This document shows positions 42,918 through 51,236 of a DNA stretch of 64,000 nucleotides, piece after piece. The notes under the pieces were generated by a model that was not told the DNA's origin, ran no database searches, and saw only the letters and a program-made list of their open reading frames with translations. The translations under genes and the position numbers were made by a program. The DNA comes from CALBPI01 sp963922335 (GTDB lineage: Bacteria > Pseudomonadota > Gammaproteobacteria > Steroidobacterales > Woeseiaceae). The stretch is taken from assembly GCA_963922335.1 (NCBI GenBank), contig CAWUIB010000010.1, forward strand, positions 116,503-180,502. The letters are read 5' to 3'. Numbering within the stretch: the first letter of the stretch is position 1; each line of letters starts with the position of its first letter.

Positions 42918-43996
42918 GTGCTGTGCAGCAGGAGTCCGCACCAAAACCACGTGGTGCGAAAGTCAGCGACCTCTACGAGATTCGCGAGGGCGATCTGGAG
43001 CGTGATGCTGACGACATCCTGCGATTGTGGCGATTTCTGCCGGGCGATAATCCGCCACAGCGCGAGAAGCTGGATTGGTATTACCGCAATAACCCTGCGG
43101 GCGTCGGCACGGTGCTATTCCTCAGTTACAAGCCGGAGCAGCGGAACGTCGGTGTGGTGTGCCTTAGCCCGCGCGAATTCGTGGTTGCGGGTGAGCGTGC
43201 GATGGGTTCGGTGTTCGGCGACTTTGCCGTCGAACCGGAGCACCGCAGCCTGGGCCCGGCGCTCAAGTTTCAGAAGGACTTCCTGCAATACGCACGTGAG
43301 CGTTCCGATTTCATATTCGGGTTTCCCAACCCGTTGTCCGGCAAGGTGCGCTCTTTCGGAGGCCACAAGCTCGGTTACTCGTTGGACATTTTTGTGCTGC
43401 CGCTCGACTTCACCGCCTATCTGAAATCCAGGCTTCCGGCTATGCTCGCAACGCTTGTGGGCGGCGCATTGAATCTCGTATCGCGCAGCTACTATGCGCT
43501 TCGCGCCTCGTTCCGGCGCGGCGGACATCGAGTGGTCGACTACACGCCAGATTTCATGAACGGGTTGTGGCAGTCACTGGTCGCGGGTGGTTGGCAGATC
43601 GGCAGGCGCGATGCGCAGTTTGTCGATTGGCGCATCAAGAACAGCCCAAACCACACCTATGACCTCGTTGCGATCGAGGATCGGCATGGCCACCCAGCAG
43701 CGTTCGCGGCACTGCGCTCGGGCGTTAACGATGCGCTCATCGTGGAAGACATGGCCTACACCACGCCAGATGCGCTGCGTGTGCTTGTTGATGAGCTGAC
43801 GCGGCGCTACGCGGGCAAACGACGTTCTCTCACCTTCACGATTCCGGATCACCAATCAGCGGCTGCGAGCGTACTGGCGGGTGCCCATTTTCGGGTTCGT
43901 GATTCGTTCAGCGCTTTCGTCACGGTCGGTCTGTCACACGTTGAAGGCGCGTCGGTCGATCAGGTCGTACTCTCGTTTATCGATAACGACGTTTAG
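42914..43996 (+). CDS. GNAT-like N-acyltransferase
   Basis: 360 residues. EIREGDLERDADDILRLWRFLPGDNPPQREKLDWYYRNNPAG and VFGDFAVEPEHRSLGPALKFQKDFLQYARERSDFIFGFPN look like the first half of a GNAT fold (V/I strand and acetyl-CoA turn with RSLGPA). A second partly similar lobe follows (RRDAQFVDWRIKNSPNHTYDLVAIEDRHGHPAAFAALRSG). This matches proteins annotated GNAT family in glycan and natural-product settings. It overlaps ubiX (ATGA), so both come from one transcript. Acyl donor and acceptor unknown; it might act on the product of the neighbouring pathway. Confidence 0.65.
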   Translation: MSAVQQESAPKPRGAKVSDLYEIREGDLERDADDILRLWRFLPGDNPPQREKLDWYYRNNPAGVGTVLFLSYKPEQRNVGVVCLSPREFVVAGERAMGSVFGDFAVEPEHRSLGPALKFQKDFLQYARERSDFIFGFPNPLSGKVRSFGGHKLGYSLDIFVLPLDFTAYLKSRLPAMLATLVGGALNLVSRSYYALRASFRRGGHRVVDYTPDFMNGLWQSLVAGGWQIGRRDAQFVDWRIKNSPNHTYDLVAIEDRHGHPAAFAALRSGVNDALIVEDMAYTTPDALRVLVDELTRRYAGKRRSLTFTIPDHQSAAASVLAGAHFRVRDSFSAFVTVGLSHVEGASVDQVVLSFIDNDV

Positions 43997-44005
43997 TCCA
44001 GCACT

Positions 44006-45226
44006 TCACACGCTGACCGGCATCCGTTTGACGCCGTTGATGAAGTTGGAGCGCAGCTTTTCGACGTCTCCTGCAAGTTGGATATTCGGATAGCGCTGCA
44101 ACAGCGATGTGAACAGGATGCCGATTTGCATTCGTGCGACACGTGAACCGATGCAATAGTGCGTGCCGCTACCAAATCCCAGGTGCGACGCTTTCTTCCG
44201 GGTGATATCAAACTCGTAAGGGCGCTCAAAGACCTCTTCGTCCCTATTACCCGAGGTGTACCAGAGCACCACTTTGTCACCCGCTTTGATCTGTGTGTTG
44301 CGCAGCGTGACGTCCTCGGTCGCGGTGCGGCGCATGTAGATCACGGGTGTCACCCAGCGAACAATCTCATTCGCGGCGGCGTTCGCGAGTTCGGGATGCT
44401 CGCTGAGCAGTCGCTTTTGCGATTCGTTTTCGAACAAGGCGAGCATGCCGCCGGAGATCGCGTTCCGGGAGGTCTCATTACCCGCGACGATCAGCAGGAT
44501 AAAGGTCGCGATGAAATCGCTGACGCTCATTGGCTTGCCAGCATCCGTCTTGCTGTTCACCAGCATCGAGATCATTGTGTCTTCCGGCGCCTTGGAATAC
44601 TTCAACCGCAGTCCGAGGGCGAACATGGACATGCGCCGCAGACTCTCGGTGATCTCCGCTTCCGACGAGCGCACTGTTGGATCGTCATAGCCCACCAGTT
44701 CATCGGACCAGCGAATCAGGTCTTGCTTGTTCTTGCTGGCACCCAGCAGGCGTGCGAGGACATCGATCGCGACAGGCGCCGATACGAGATCAACGAAATC
44801 GAACGTGCTGCAAGACTCCAATGCCTGCATGACCTCAGAAACTGAGTTTTGAATGGTGGCCTCCAGCTCGCGCACGCGCGTGGGCGCGAACGCCGGGGCG
44901 ACCGCCTTGCGGTAGGCGCTATGTTGCGGTGGGTCACTGGTGATCATGTTGGTGCCGGTGTTCACGGCGAAGGTGCGGCTGTCCTCGATGTGGAAGCCAC
45001 CGCGCTCCAGTTCGGAGCTGAAGATCTTGGGATTTTTCGACACCGCGATGATGTCGTCGTATTTGGTGATCGACCAGAAGCCGGGACCGTCCTTTTCGCG
45101 CTGCCAGTAGACGGGCTCTGTCCTGCGCAGGTCGCGGAAGACCTGATCGACATCCCCGTAGGTGTGGAAATCCGGGTCGGCGAGGTCGAATACAGGCGAT
45201 TGGGCGAAGTCGACGGACGTGGACAT
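44006..45226 (-). CDS. Cytochrome P450 (steroid-27-like family)
   Basis: 406 residues, a soluble bacterial P450. I-helix oxygen motif IVAGNETSRNAI (A-G-x-E-T), K-helix E-x-x-R in NEIVRW and downstream segments, and heme-Cys loop HLGFGSGTHYCIGSRVARMQ, with Cys at about 358. N-terminal ARTEPVYWQREKDGPGFWSITKYDDI fits the CYP125/linalool-type group, but substrate is not deducible. It needs ferredoxin and reductase, not in the window. Divergent from the hydrolase operon; the intergenic CRP-like site may serve both. Likely a hydroxylation or oxidation step of the adjoining pathway. Confidence 0.88.
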   Translation of the reverse strand: MSTSVDFAQSPVFDLADPDFHTYGDVDQVFRDLRRTEPVYWQREKDGPGFWSITKYDDIIAVSKNPKIFSSELERGGFHIEDSRTFAVNTGTNMITSDPPQHSAYRKAVAPAFAPTRVRELEATIQNSVSEVMQALESCSTFDFVDLVSAPVAIDVLARLLGASKNKQDLIRWSDELVGYDDPTVRSSEAEITESLRRMSMFALGLRLKYSKAPEDTMISMLVNSKTDAGKPMSVSDFIATFILLIVAGNETSRNAISGGMLALFENESQKRLLSEHPELANAAANEIVRWVTPVIYMRRTATEDVTLRNTQIKAGDKVVLWYTSGNRDEEVFERPYEFDITRKKASHLGFGSGTHYCIGSRVARMQIGILFTSLLQRYPNIQLAGDVEKLRSNFINGVKRMPVSV

Positions 45227-45262
45227 AGCGGCGCTCCCCGAGGCGTTCCGGTTTATATGATT

Positions 45263-45280
45263 TTGTGAACTTCGTCACAA
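45263..45280. promoter_or_regulatory. CRP/Vfr-family palindrome
   Basis: TTGTGA-N6-TCACAA is a perfect inverted repeat with the canonical TGTGA-N6-TCACA core. It sits in the 111-base gap between the divergent P450 (start 45226) and hydrolase (start 45338) genes, where a CRP, Vfr or Clp-type factor could act on both. Regulator identity is inference. Confidence 0.6.
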
Positions 45281-45337
45281 TTTGAAGAGTGGATGCATCG
45301 GGGTCGAAAAATCGCGGTTTTGGGTAATATACGGCCC

Positions 45338-46171
45338 ATGTCCCAGCAGCTTATTGATTCTGTCGTTGCGTCCGATGGCGAGTCGTTGCCTGTGCGGCGG
45401 TATGAGCCGAATCGCCCATATGCGCATCAGGTTATCTTGCTGCACGGCGTGGTCTCTCATTCCGGGTGGCTCGAGACACTGGGACAGGGTCTGGCCGAGC
45501 AAGGTGTCGCTGTGCTTGCGGTGGACCGTCGCGGTGCCGGGCTCAGCACGTCGGCGAGTGGCGATGCGCCATCCACCGAGCAGTTACTAGACGACGTCGA
45601 TGCGGTGCGACGCCATTACGCGTCCGACACCGTGACCACCCACCTTGGCGGGTTCTGCTGGGGTGCGACATACGCACTCAACGTGTTGTCGCGCGATGCG
45701 GCAGGGGTTGCGTCGTTTTTGATGATCGCCCCGTCGATTTTTCCGGCGGATGACATCGGCGGTGCCGATTTAGTCGTTGGGGATTCGGGCGAGGCGAGTT
45801 GCGAGCCACACGTGCCGATCGATCGGTTCACGCGTGGGCCGGCCTACGAGGACTTCATCATTCCCGATCCGCTTCGAACGCGCGAGGTCTCCCCCCGTTT
45901 CAACCAGTGCCTGGTCGACATGAACCGCATGCTCGGTCCGCGTTGGGCAAAGCTGCGCTTGCCGACGCTGATGGTGCTGGCCGAGCAGGATCGGCTCTCC
46001 CACAATGAAAAGCATTTGCGTGCATGGCGTCACGTCAAAGGGACCCCCAAGTCACATATCATCGTGCCCGGCGAACATGGCGTGCAATTCGATGCGCTGC
46101 CAGAAACGATCGCTGCCGTGTCGGCGTGGACCACCGAAGTGGCGCAGGCGATGGGATCAACGGCCGCCTGA
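45338..46171 (+). CDS. Alpha/beta hydrolase with cysteine nucleophile
   Basis: 277 residues from the ATG at 45338; the frame is open to 45293 but MSQQ is the natural start. HQVILLHGVVSHSGWLETLGQGLAEQG and VLAVDRRGAGLSTSA are standard for the fold. The nucleophile elbow is GGFCWGATYAL, so Cys107 replaces the usual Ser. The acid and His are in LAEQDRLSHNEKH and IVPGEHGVQFDALP. Cys at this place is known in dienelactone hydrolase and in some thioesterases or cyclases, so it may transfer or cyclise a thioester rather than cut an ester. First gene of a four-gene operon. Confidence 0.78.
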   Translation: MSQQLIDSVVASDGESLPVRRYEPNRPYAHQVILLHGVVSHSGWLETLGQGLAEQGVAVLAVDRRGAGLSTSASGDAPSTEQLLDDVDAVRRHYASDTVTTHLGGFCWGATYALNVLSRDAAGVASFLMIAPSIFPADDIGGADLVVGDSGEASCEPHVPIDRFTRGPAYEDFIIPDPLRTREVSPRFNQCLVDMNRMLGPRWAKLRLPTLMVLAEQDRLSHNEKHLRAWRHVKGTPKSHIIVPGEHGVQFDALPETIAAVSAWTTEVAQAMGSTAA

Positions 46172-46213
46172 TCGCAGCACCGAAACCAGAACAAGAATCG
46201 AAAGGATCGCATT

Positions 46214-47383
46214 GTGACTGAACAACTCAGACAGGACTTCACCCGCTGGTGTGTAGAGGATCTCTTCACGCCGGAAATGATCCAGGGAGCGGCGCTGTTG
46301 CAGGAAGCACTCGATTTCCACCTGCTTGGCCTGTACCGCTCATTGAACCTCGCAACGGAATTGGCGGCGCCGACAACGCCGGCGGCTCTGACCGAATCAT
46401 TAGGCTACGTCGATTCTGCGTTCATCACGCTGGAGGCAATGCTGGATCGGTTGAGCGCACGTTTTGAATTCGTCACCCGGACCGAGTCTGAGGGAATGCC
46501 GACCTTCCAGCATACGGGTGAGGTAGCCACACCGCCTCGCGATATCGCCGATATTGAAAAGGACATGGCGGCGCTCGGTGAGGAATACGTGTCACCGCTC
46601 GAGTTTTTGCAATTTGGTGCTGATCATTGGGTACGTTCGCTGAAGGACGAGCCCGATTTTCTCGATGCGATTCTGTCGGGTCGTGAGTCCGAGTTTCAGG
46701 AACTCTGGTTCCGTGCGACCAACACCGACCCGTTGCAAAACGTGCACGGCATCATGGGGGCGAAAGCCATCGATATGTTGTTGCCAAAAGGGCGCATCCT
46801 TGAAATCGGCGGCGGCACCGGCAACGGGATTCGCAATCTGTTCAAACATCTTGCCGCGAAAGACGAACTCGATCGTGTCGAGCACTATCATTTCACTGAT
46901 ATCAGCGCGAAGTTCATTATGGGCACGCGCCATGAAATCCGCGCGGACTACCCGGACGTGAGCACCGACTGGAGGTTCGCCGATCTCAACAACCCCCTGT
47001 CGGAACAGAAAGTGCCGCAGGGTGATTTTGATTTGATCTATGCGGTGAATGCCGCGCACGTGGCGAAAGATATCGTCGCGTTTCTGAAGTCTTGTAAAGA
47101 GACGCTGAAGCCTGGCGGTCGTGTGCTGTTTGCGGAGCGGATTCGACTGACGCCGCGCGATATGGCGCCGCGCGAGCTGTCGTTGAACCTCTCGGTCTAT
47201 CACCGTACTGCTGCGATCAGAAATCAGGACTACCGTCCGGTGCATTGTTATCTCGCACCGGAGAACTGGTTGCGGGTATTCGAATTGGCAGGTTTCTCGC
47301 AGGGCGAGATCTGGCCGGACATCGAATCGATTTCTGGGAGCTTCCCGGATCAGTACGCAGCCATCGTGACGGCGGTAGCGTGA
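46214..47383 (+). CDS. SAM-dependent methyltransferase
   Basis: 389 residues, GTG start with AAAGGA upstream. An N-terminal helical region of about 150 residues (FTPEMIQGAALLQEALDFHLLGLYRSLNLATELA) is followed by a Rossmann core: LPKGRILEIGGGTGNGIRNLFKHLA is motif I, YHFTDISAKFIMGTRHEI is the acidic loop, FDLIYAVNAAHVAKDI is motif II-like, and LKPGGRVLFAERIRL is motif III. Architecture is that of PKS-type and small-molecule O- or C-methyltransferases. Its stop overlaps the start of the flavoprotein (GTGA). Likely tailors the pathway intermediate. Confidence 0.82.
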   Translation: MTEQLRQDFTRWCVEDLFTPEMIQGAALLQEALDFHLLGLYRSLNLATELAAPTTPAALTESLGYVDSAFITLEAMLDRLSARFEFVTRTESEGMPTFQHTGEVATPPRDIADIEKDMAALGEEYVSPLEFLQFGADHWVRSLKDEPDFLDAILSGRESEFQELWFRATNTDPLQNVHGIMGAKAIDMLLPKGRILEIGGGTGNGIRNLFKHLAAKDELDRVEHYHFTDISAKFIMGTRHEIRADYPDVSTDWRFADLNNPLSEQKVPQGDFDLIYAVNAAHVAKDIVAFLKSCKETLKPGGRVLFAERIRLTPRDMAPRELSLNLSVYHRTAAIRNQDYRPVHCYLAPENWLRVFELAGFSQGEIWPDIESISGSFPDQYAAIVTAVA

Positions 47384-49107
47384 GTATGAAATTGCATCGC
47401 TACAACACAGACGTGCTGGTGATCGGCGGTGGCGGTGCGGCAACCGCGTCGACGATCGCAGCACACGATGCCGGGGCGCGGACGATGCTCGCTGTGAAAG
47501 GGCGATTTGGTATCCCCGGTGTACGCGGGGCCGGTGCCACCTCGAACCCCATTGGTGATTTTTGGACGATCCGAACTGTCGGACCGAAAGGTGGATTCTT
47601 TAATCCGCCGGAGCTTGTGCACGCCGATATGCTGCAGTCGGGTCTGGGGATGGCCGATCCGGCGCTGTGCCAGATTTTTGTGGACGAAGTGTCTGACGCA
47701 GTAAAACGATTGCAGTCGATGGGCATGCGCTTCCAAAGCAAGATGCTTGCGACGATGGAAGGGCACAAAAGTGATCTGAAGACCAACCGGATCGTGGCGG
47801 TGCAAAAAGCAGTGATCGAAGGCACGAACACGCAAGTGCTCGAACACGCTAATTTCACGGACCTGGTGGTCGACAACGGTCGCTGTATCGGTGCAGTGGG
47901 TGTGACAGACGATGGCGAGCCGTTTGTGGTCGAAGCGGGTGCGGTCGTGATCGCGACCGGTGGCGTTGGCCAGTTGTTCACCTACAGCTTCAACCCGCCG
48001 GGCAATACCGGTGACGGTTACGCGATGGCGGCGCGTGCGGGTGCGGACTTGTTCAACATGGAATACATGCAGCAGGGCCTCGCTACCACGTGGCCGCAGC
48101 AGGCGATCGTGATGCTCTACGAAATGGAAGAGCCTTATCGCCTGATTAACAAGCACGGCAAGTCGTTCCTGCAGGACTACTACCCGGATGCGGATTCGAT
48201 GATCGAGGGTTGCAACCTCAAGGCGGCGCACTGGCCTGTGAGCTGCCGGGATGCGTCTTTGCATATCGATCGCGCGATCAAGAACGAGGTGCTGGCCGGG
48301 CGGGGTACGGAGAACAATGCAGTGTTCCTCGATCTGTCGCACGCAACGCGAGGCTTCAAGCACGAGTTGTTCGAAAACTTCATGATCGATAACGGGATCG
48401 ATATCAAGAATGATCTTGTCCAGGTACAGATCCATCACCACTCGAGTAACGGTGGTATCCGTATCGATGAGCGCGCGGAATCCACGGTGTCTGGCTTGTA
48501 CGCGGTCGGTGAGGCCGGTGGTTGGCAGGGTGCCGATCGGTTGGGCGGCACGATGCTCGGGGGTTCACAAGTCTTTGGTTGGCGTGCCGGGAAATTCGCC
48601 GGCGAGCAGTGCAGCTCAAGACCGCAGGTCAGTATTTCCGACGACGACGCGCTCGCGCATTTCGATGCGCTGCGTACGTTCCAGAAAGCGAAAGGCGATG
48701 TTGATATCGACACAATGCGACGCGAGTTGCAGTACACGATGTGGAAGCTGCTGACGGTCGAGAAAGATGCAGAGACGCTTGCCGAGGCACGCGACTACAT
48801 CGCAGCCGATCGCCAACGGTTGAACGAACGGCTAGCGATTCGCGAACCGCTCGACTATGCGCTTGCCTATGAGCAACGCAACCTGCATGACGTTGCCGAG
48901 GTGATTATCGAAGCGGCGGACATGCGTAAGGAGAGTCGTGGTGCGCACTATCGCAGCGACTATCCCGAGCGCGACGATGCGAACTGGCTGACCAATCTGT
49001 TTGCCACCCACAGGAACGGTGCGCTCGAAGTGCGTCGTGAATGGATCAACGAGGCGAACGGCTGGGAAGACGACCCTGACGACATCAGGATCAGTCCATG
49101 GGGATGA
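47380..49107 (+). CDS. Fumarate-reductase/aspartate-oxidase-like flavoprotein
   Basis: About 575 residues from the GTG at 47380 (VSMKLHRY) or the ATG at 47386; earlier in-frame codons lie inside the methyltransferase. TDVLVIGGGGAATASTIAAHDAGA is the FAD Rossmann motif. FVVEAGAVVIATGGVGQLFTYSFNPPGNTGDGYAMAARAGADL and VQIHHHSSNGGIRIDERAESTVSGLYAVGEAGG are the FAD-binding_2 and capping signatures. The C-terminal helical domain (DALRTFQKAKGDVDIDTMRRELQYTMWKLLTVEKDA) matches succinate dehydrogenase/aspartate oxidase. No FeS or membrane partner is present, so it is probably a soluble dehydrogenase or oxidase acting on a pathway intermediate. Confidence 0.8.
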   Translation: MSMKLHRYNTDVLVIGGGGAATASTIAAHDAGARTMLAVKGRFGIPGVRGAGATSNPIGDFWTIRTVGPKGGFFNPPELVHADMLQSGLGMADPALCQIFVDEVSDAVKRLQSMGMRFQSKMLATMEGHKSDLKTNRIVAVQKAVIEGTNTQVLEHANFTDLVVDNGRCIGAVGVTDDGEPFVVEAGAVVIATGGVGQLFTYSFNPPGNTGDGYAMAARAGADLFNMEYMQQGLATTWPQQAIVMLYEMEEPYRLINKHGKSFLQDYYPDADSMIEGCNLKAAHWPVSCRDASLHIDRAIKNEVLAGRGTENNAVFLDLSHATRGFKHELFENFMIDNGIDIKNDLVQVQIHHHSSNGGIRIDERAESTVSGLYAVGEAGGWQGADRLGGTMLGGSQVFGWRAGKFAGEQCSSRPQVSISDDDALAHFDALRTFQKAKGDVDIDTMRRELQYTMWKLLTVEKDAETLAEARDYIAADRQRLNERLAIREPLDYALAYEQRNLHDVAEVIIEAADMRKESRGAHYRSDYPERDDANWLTNLFATHRNGALEVRREWINEANGWEDDPDDIRISPWG

Positions 49108-49874
49108 GTGAGGGCGCAGTACTGGTCGTCGGTGGCACCGGGGACATCGGTGCTTCGATCTGTGAGCGATTGGCTGACTCGGGCCACCGGGTTGTCATCT
49201 CCGGGCGTACGATCGAACAGGCGGAGCAGGCGTGTGAAGCGCTTGCGAACCCCAAGCGTAAGCTCCACCCGGTGAAACTGCTGATCGACGATGGTGGCGA
49301 GTGCCGCGACGTTGTGAAGCAGGTTGCCGCCGACCATGGCGGGTTGAGTGCTGTGGTCAACTGCGCGGGTGTGAGTTACATCGCACCGGTGCTGCTCGGT
49401 AAGGATGCGGACTGGGAGCGGGTGGTACGCGTCAACACGCTGGGTGCGTTCAATATCTCCCGCGCGGCGTTGCGACCGATGATTCGCGCCCGGTTCGGCC
49501 GCATCATCCATGTCGGTTCAATTTCCGCCGAGGTCGGGGCGCCTTACAATGCGATCTATGCGGCCTCCAAAGCGGGCGTCGCCGGTATGGTCCGGTCTCT
49601 TGCGTTGGAGGTGGCGGGACTCGGCATCACTGTGAACGCTGTACAGCCGGGCTATGTAAAGACCAAGTTGTTTGCGCAGACCCAAGGTGCGCGCGCCAGG
49701 ATAAAAGGCGTGAGCATCGAGGAACACGAGCAGGACCTGGTCGATGACACGCCAACAGGCCGCCTGGTGACGCCTGAGGATGTCGCCTCACTGGTTAACT
49801 ATCTGGCGACGGATGAGAGTCGTTCGATTACCGGGCAGACACTGAACGTCGACGGCGGCCGCACGGCAAACTGA
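49098..49874 (+). CDS. Short-chain dehydrogenase/reductase (FabG-like)
   Basis: 258 residues. GAVLVVGGTGDIGASICERLADSG is the NAD(P) glycine motif (GxxxGxG) and NCAGVSYIAP the NNAG motif. The catalytic set is Ser in HVGSISAEVGAP, Tyr and Lys in YNAIYAASKAGVAG. TGQTLNVDGGRTAN is a typical end. The start overlaps the flavoprotein stop by 10 bp. The gene ends against the stop of the converging UbiD gene with no gap. In context it likely reduces a keto group of an ACP- or CoA-bound intermediate. Confidence 0.9.
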   Translation: MGMSEGAVLVVGGTGDIGASICERLADSGHRVVISGRTIEQAEQACEALANPKRKLHPVKLLIDDGGECRDVVKQVAADHGGLSAVVNCAGVSYIAPVLLGKDADWERVVRVNTLGAFNISRAALRPMIRARFGRIIHVGSISAEVGAPYNAIYAASKAGVAGMVRSLALEVAGLGITVNAVQPGYVKTKLFAQTQGARARIKGVSIEEHEQDLVDDTPTGRLVTPEDVASLVNYLATDESRSITGQTLNVDGGRTAN

Positions 49875-51236
49875 TCAGCGAATCCAATCGTTGAGATCGA
49901 ATTCGGTCTCGACACTCTCCGGCAACAGGTTACGCACCGCATGCATGCGCGAGCGCGCATCGATCGCAATCTTGGAGGTGCGTCCATCGGTTTCTGACGG
50001 GTCAACACCGTTACCGTTCTGGTCGGTATAGATTGCGACATCGCGCCCGGGTTGGGTAAAGCAGGCAAGCGCCATCTGCACACTCGCTTGCTTGCGCAGA
50101 TCGACATCCGCATCGAACGCGATCGCCTGTTTGAGATATGCCTCTTTAGTGAGCAAGCGCTCCATGAACGCTTGTGCATCGAAATCCTCGGCGTGTTCTT
50201 CCACTGACAGGAAGATGGTCATCGGCGCGGGCAACCAGAAATCCCGGATCGCGGGTTCGTCCTGCATGTAGTCGCGATTTAAGCGGGCACGCAGACTCAC
50301 GCTCGACATCGTGGCGTGTTCGGTCTGGCCTGCAACGATGTCCTGGTAGATCGGTTGCTCGCGATGCGTCAGTTTGGTGAACCGCACTACTGGTCGTGCC
50401 GCCTTGTCCGCAACATAGCCGAGGAACTCACCGAACGGGCCTTCCTGTAGGGTCTCAGCAGGTTCGATCACGCCTTCGAAAATCATCTCGGCTAACGCAG
50501 GCACTTGAAGCTCGGGGTGCGACAAGCAACGCGTCAGCGCGAGTGGCGCATCGAGCAGTCCGCTGACGACGTCGTAGTCTTCGTGCTCGAGTGCACCCGC
50601 GATCAACGCGCCGTAGCACCACAATGGGTGGTTGCCGACAACGGCCGCCAAAGGTGTGGGTTCGCCACGAGCACTGTACTTGTGCCAGATTTGATCGAGG
50701 TGTCCACCGGGCGTCATGTAGATCGCGCAGGTGTGATCATCTGCGATCATCAGTCGATGGAAACTCAGATTGTGCGCACCGGTGTCAGGGTCACGTCCGA
50801 CGACAAGCGCGGATGTCAGATACGGCGCATCCTGTGTGTCGGTGTAGTAGAGCGCCGGCAATTCGTGGAGGCTGAACGCATCGGCATCACGAACGACTTG
50901 TTGCGCGGGGGTGTCCTCTTGGCTGAGAACGACTGGCTTGATGCCTGCCGTCATGGCACCGACAAGTCGCTCATTCAGCTCGTTCGCGGTCATGCCCGCG
51001 CTGCGTGCAACACGGTCTAACGATGCGCAGATATTGGTCACCGTCGGCAGGTCGCTGCCCTCGATGTCGTTAAAGCGAATCACCGGGCTGCGCAGCTTGC
51101 GCGCAAGACCCGTAACCACCGCGGTCGTCATGAACTTGGGTGAGATCAGTTTGTCGATTTGCAGCCAGGCGGACTTACCCTTGGACTCAGCGAATTCGAG
51201 GAACTCGCGAAGATCGCGGGTGGAATGGTCGGTCAT
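49875..51236 (-). CDS. UbiD-family prenyl-FMN decarboxylase
   Basis: 453 residues from the ATG at 51236, which overlaps the stop of the acyl-AMP ligase gene by 4 bp. RDLREFLEFAESKG begins the fold, and KPVVLSQEDTPAQQVVRDADAFSLHELPALYYTDTQDAPYLTSALVVGRDPDTG and FEGVIEPAETLQEGPFGEFLGYVADKAARP carry the UbiD signature EGPFGE. Enzymes of this family use prenyl-FMN and Mn2+ and decarboxylate alpha,beta-unsaturated or aromatic acids, or carboxylate in reverse. UbiX, which makes the cofactor, is nearby. The catalytic Arg/Glu pair is not certain by eye. Confidence 0.85.
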   Translation of the reverse strand: MTDHSTRDLREFLEFAESKGKSAWLQIDKLISPKFMTTAVVTGLARKLRSPVIRFNDIEGSDLPTVTNICASLDRVARSAGMTANELNERLVGAMTAGIKPVVLSQEDTPAQQVVRDADAFSLHELPALYYTDTQDAPYLTSALVVGRDPDTGAHNLSFHRLMIADDHTCAIYMTPGGHLDQIWHKYSARGEPTPLAAVVGNHPLWCYGALIAGALEHEDYDVVSGLLDAPLALTRCLSHPELQVPALAEMIFEGVIEPAETLQEGPFGEFLGYVADKAARPVVRFTKLTHREQPIYQDIVAGQTEHATMSSVSLRARLNRDYMQDEPAIRDFWLPAPMTIFLSVEEHAEDFDAQAFMERLLTKEAYLKQAIAFDADVDLRKQASVQMALACFTQPGRDVAIYTDQNGNGVDPSETDGRTSKIAIDARSRMHAVRNLLPESVETEFDLNDWIR

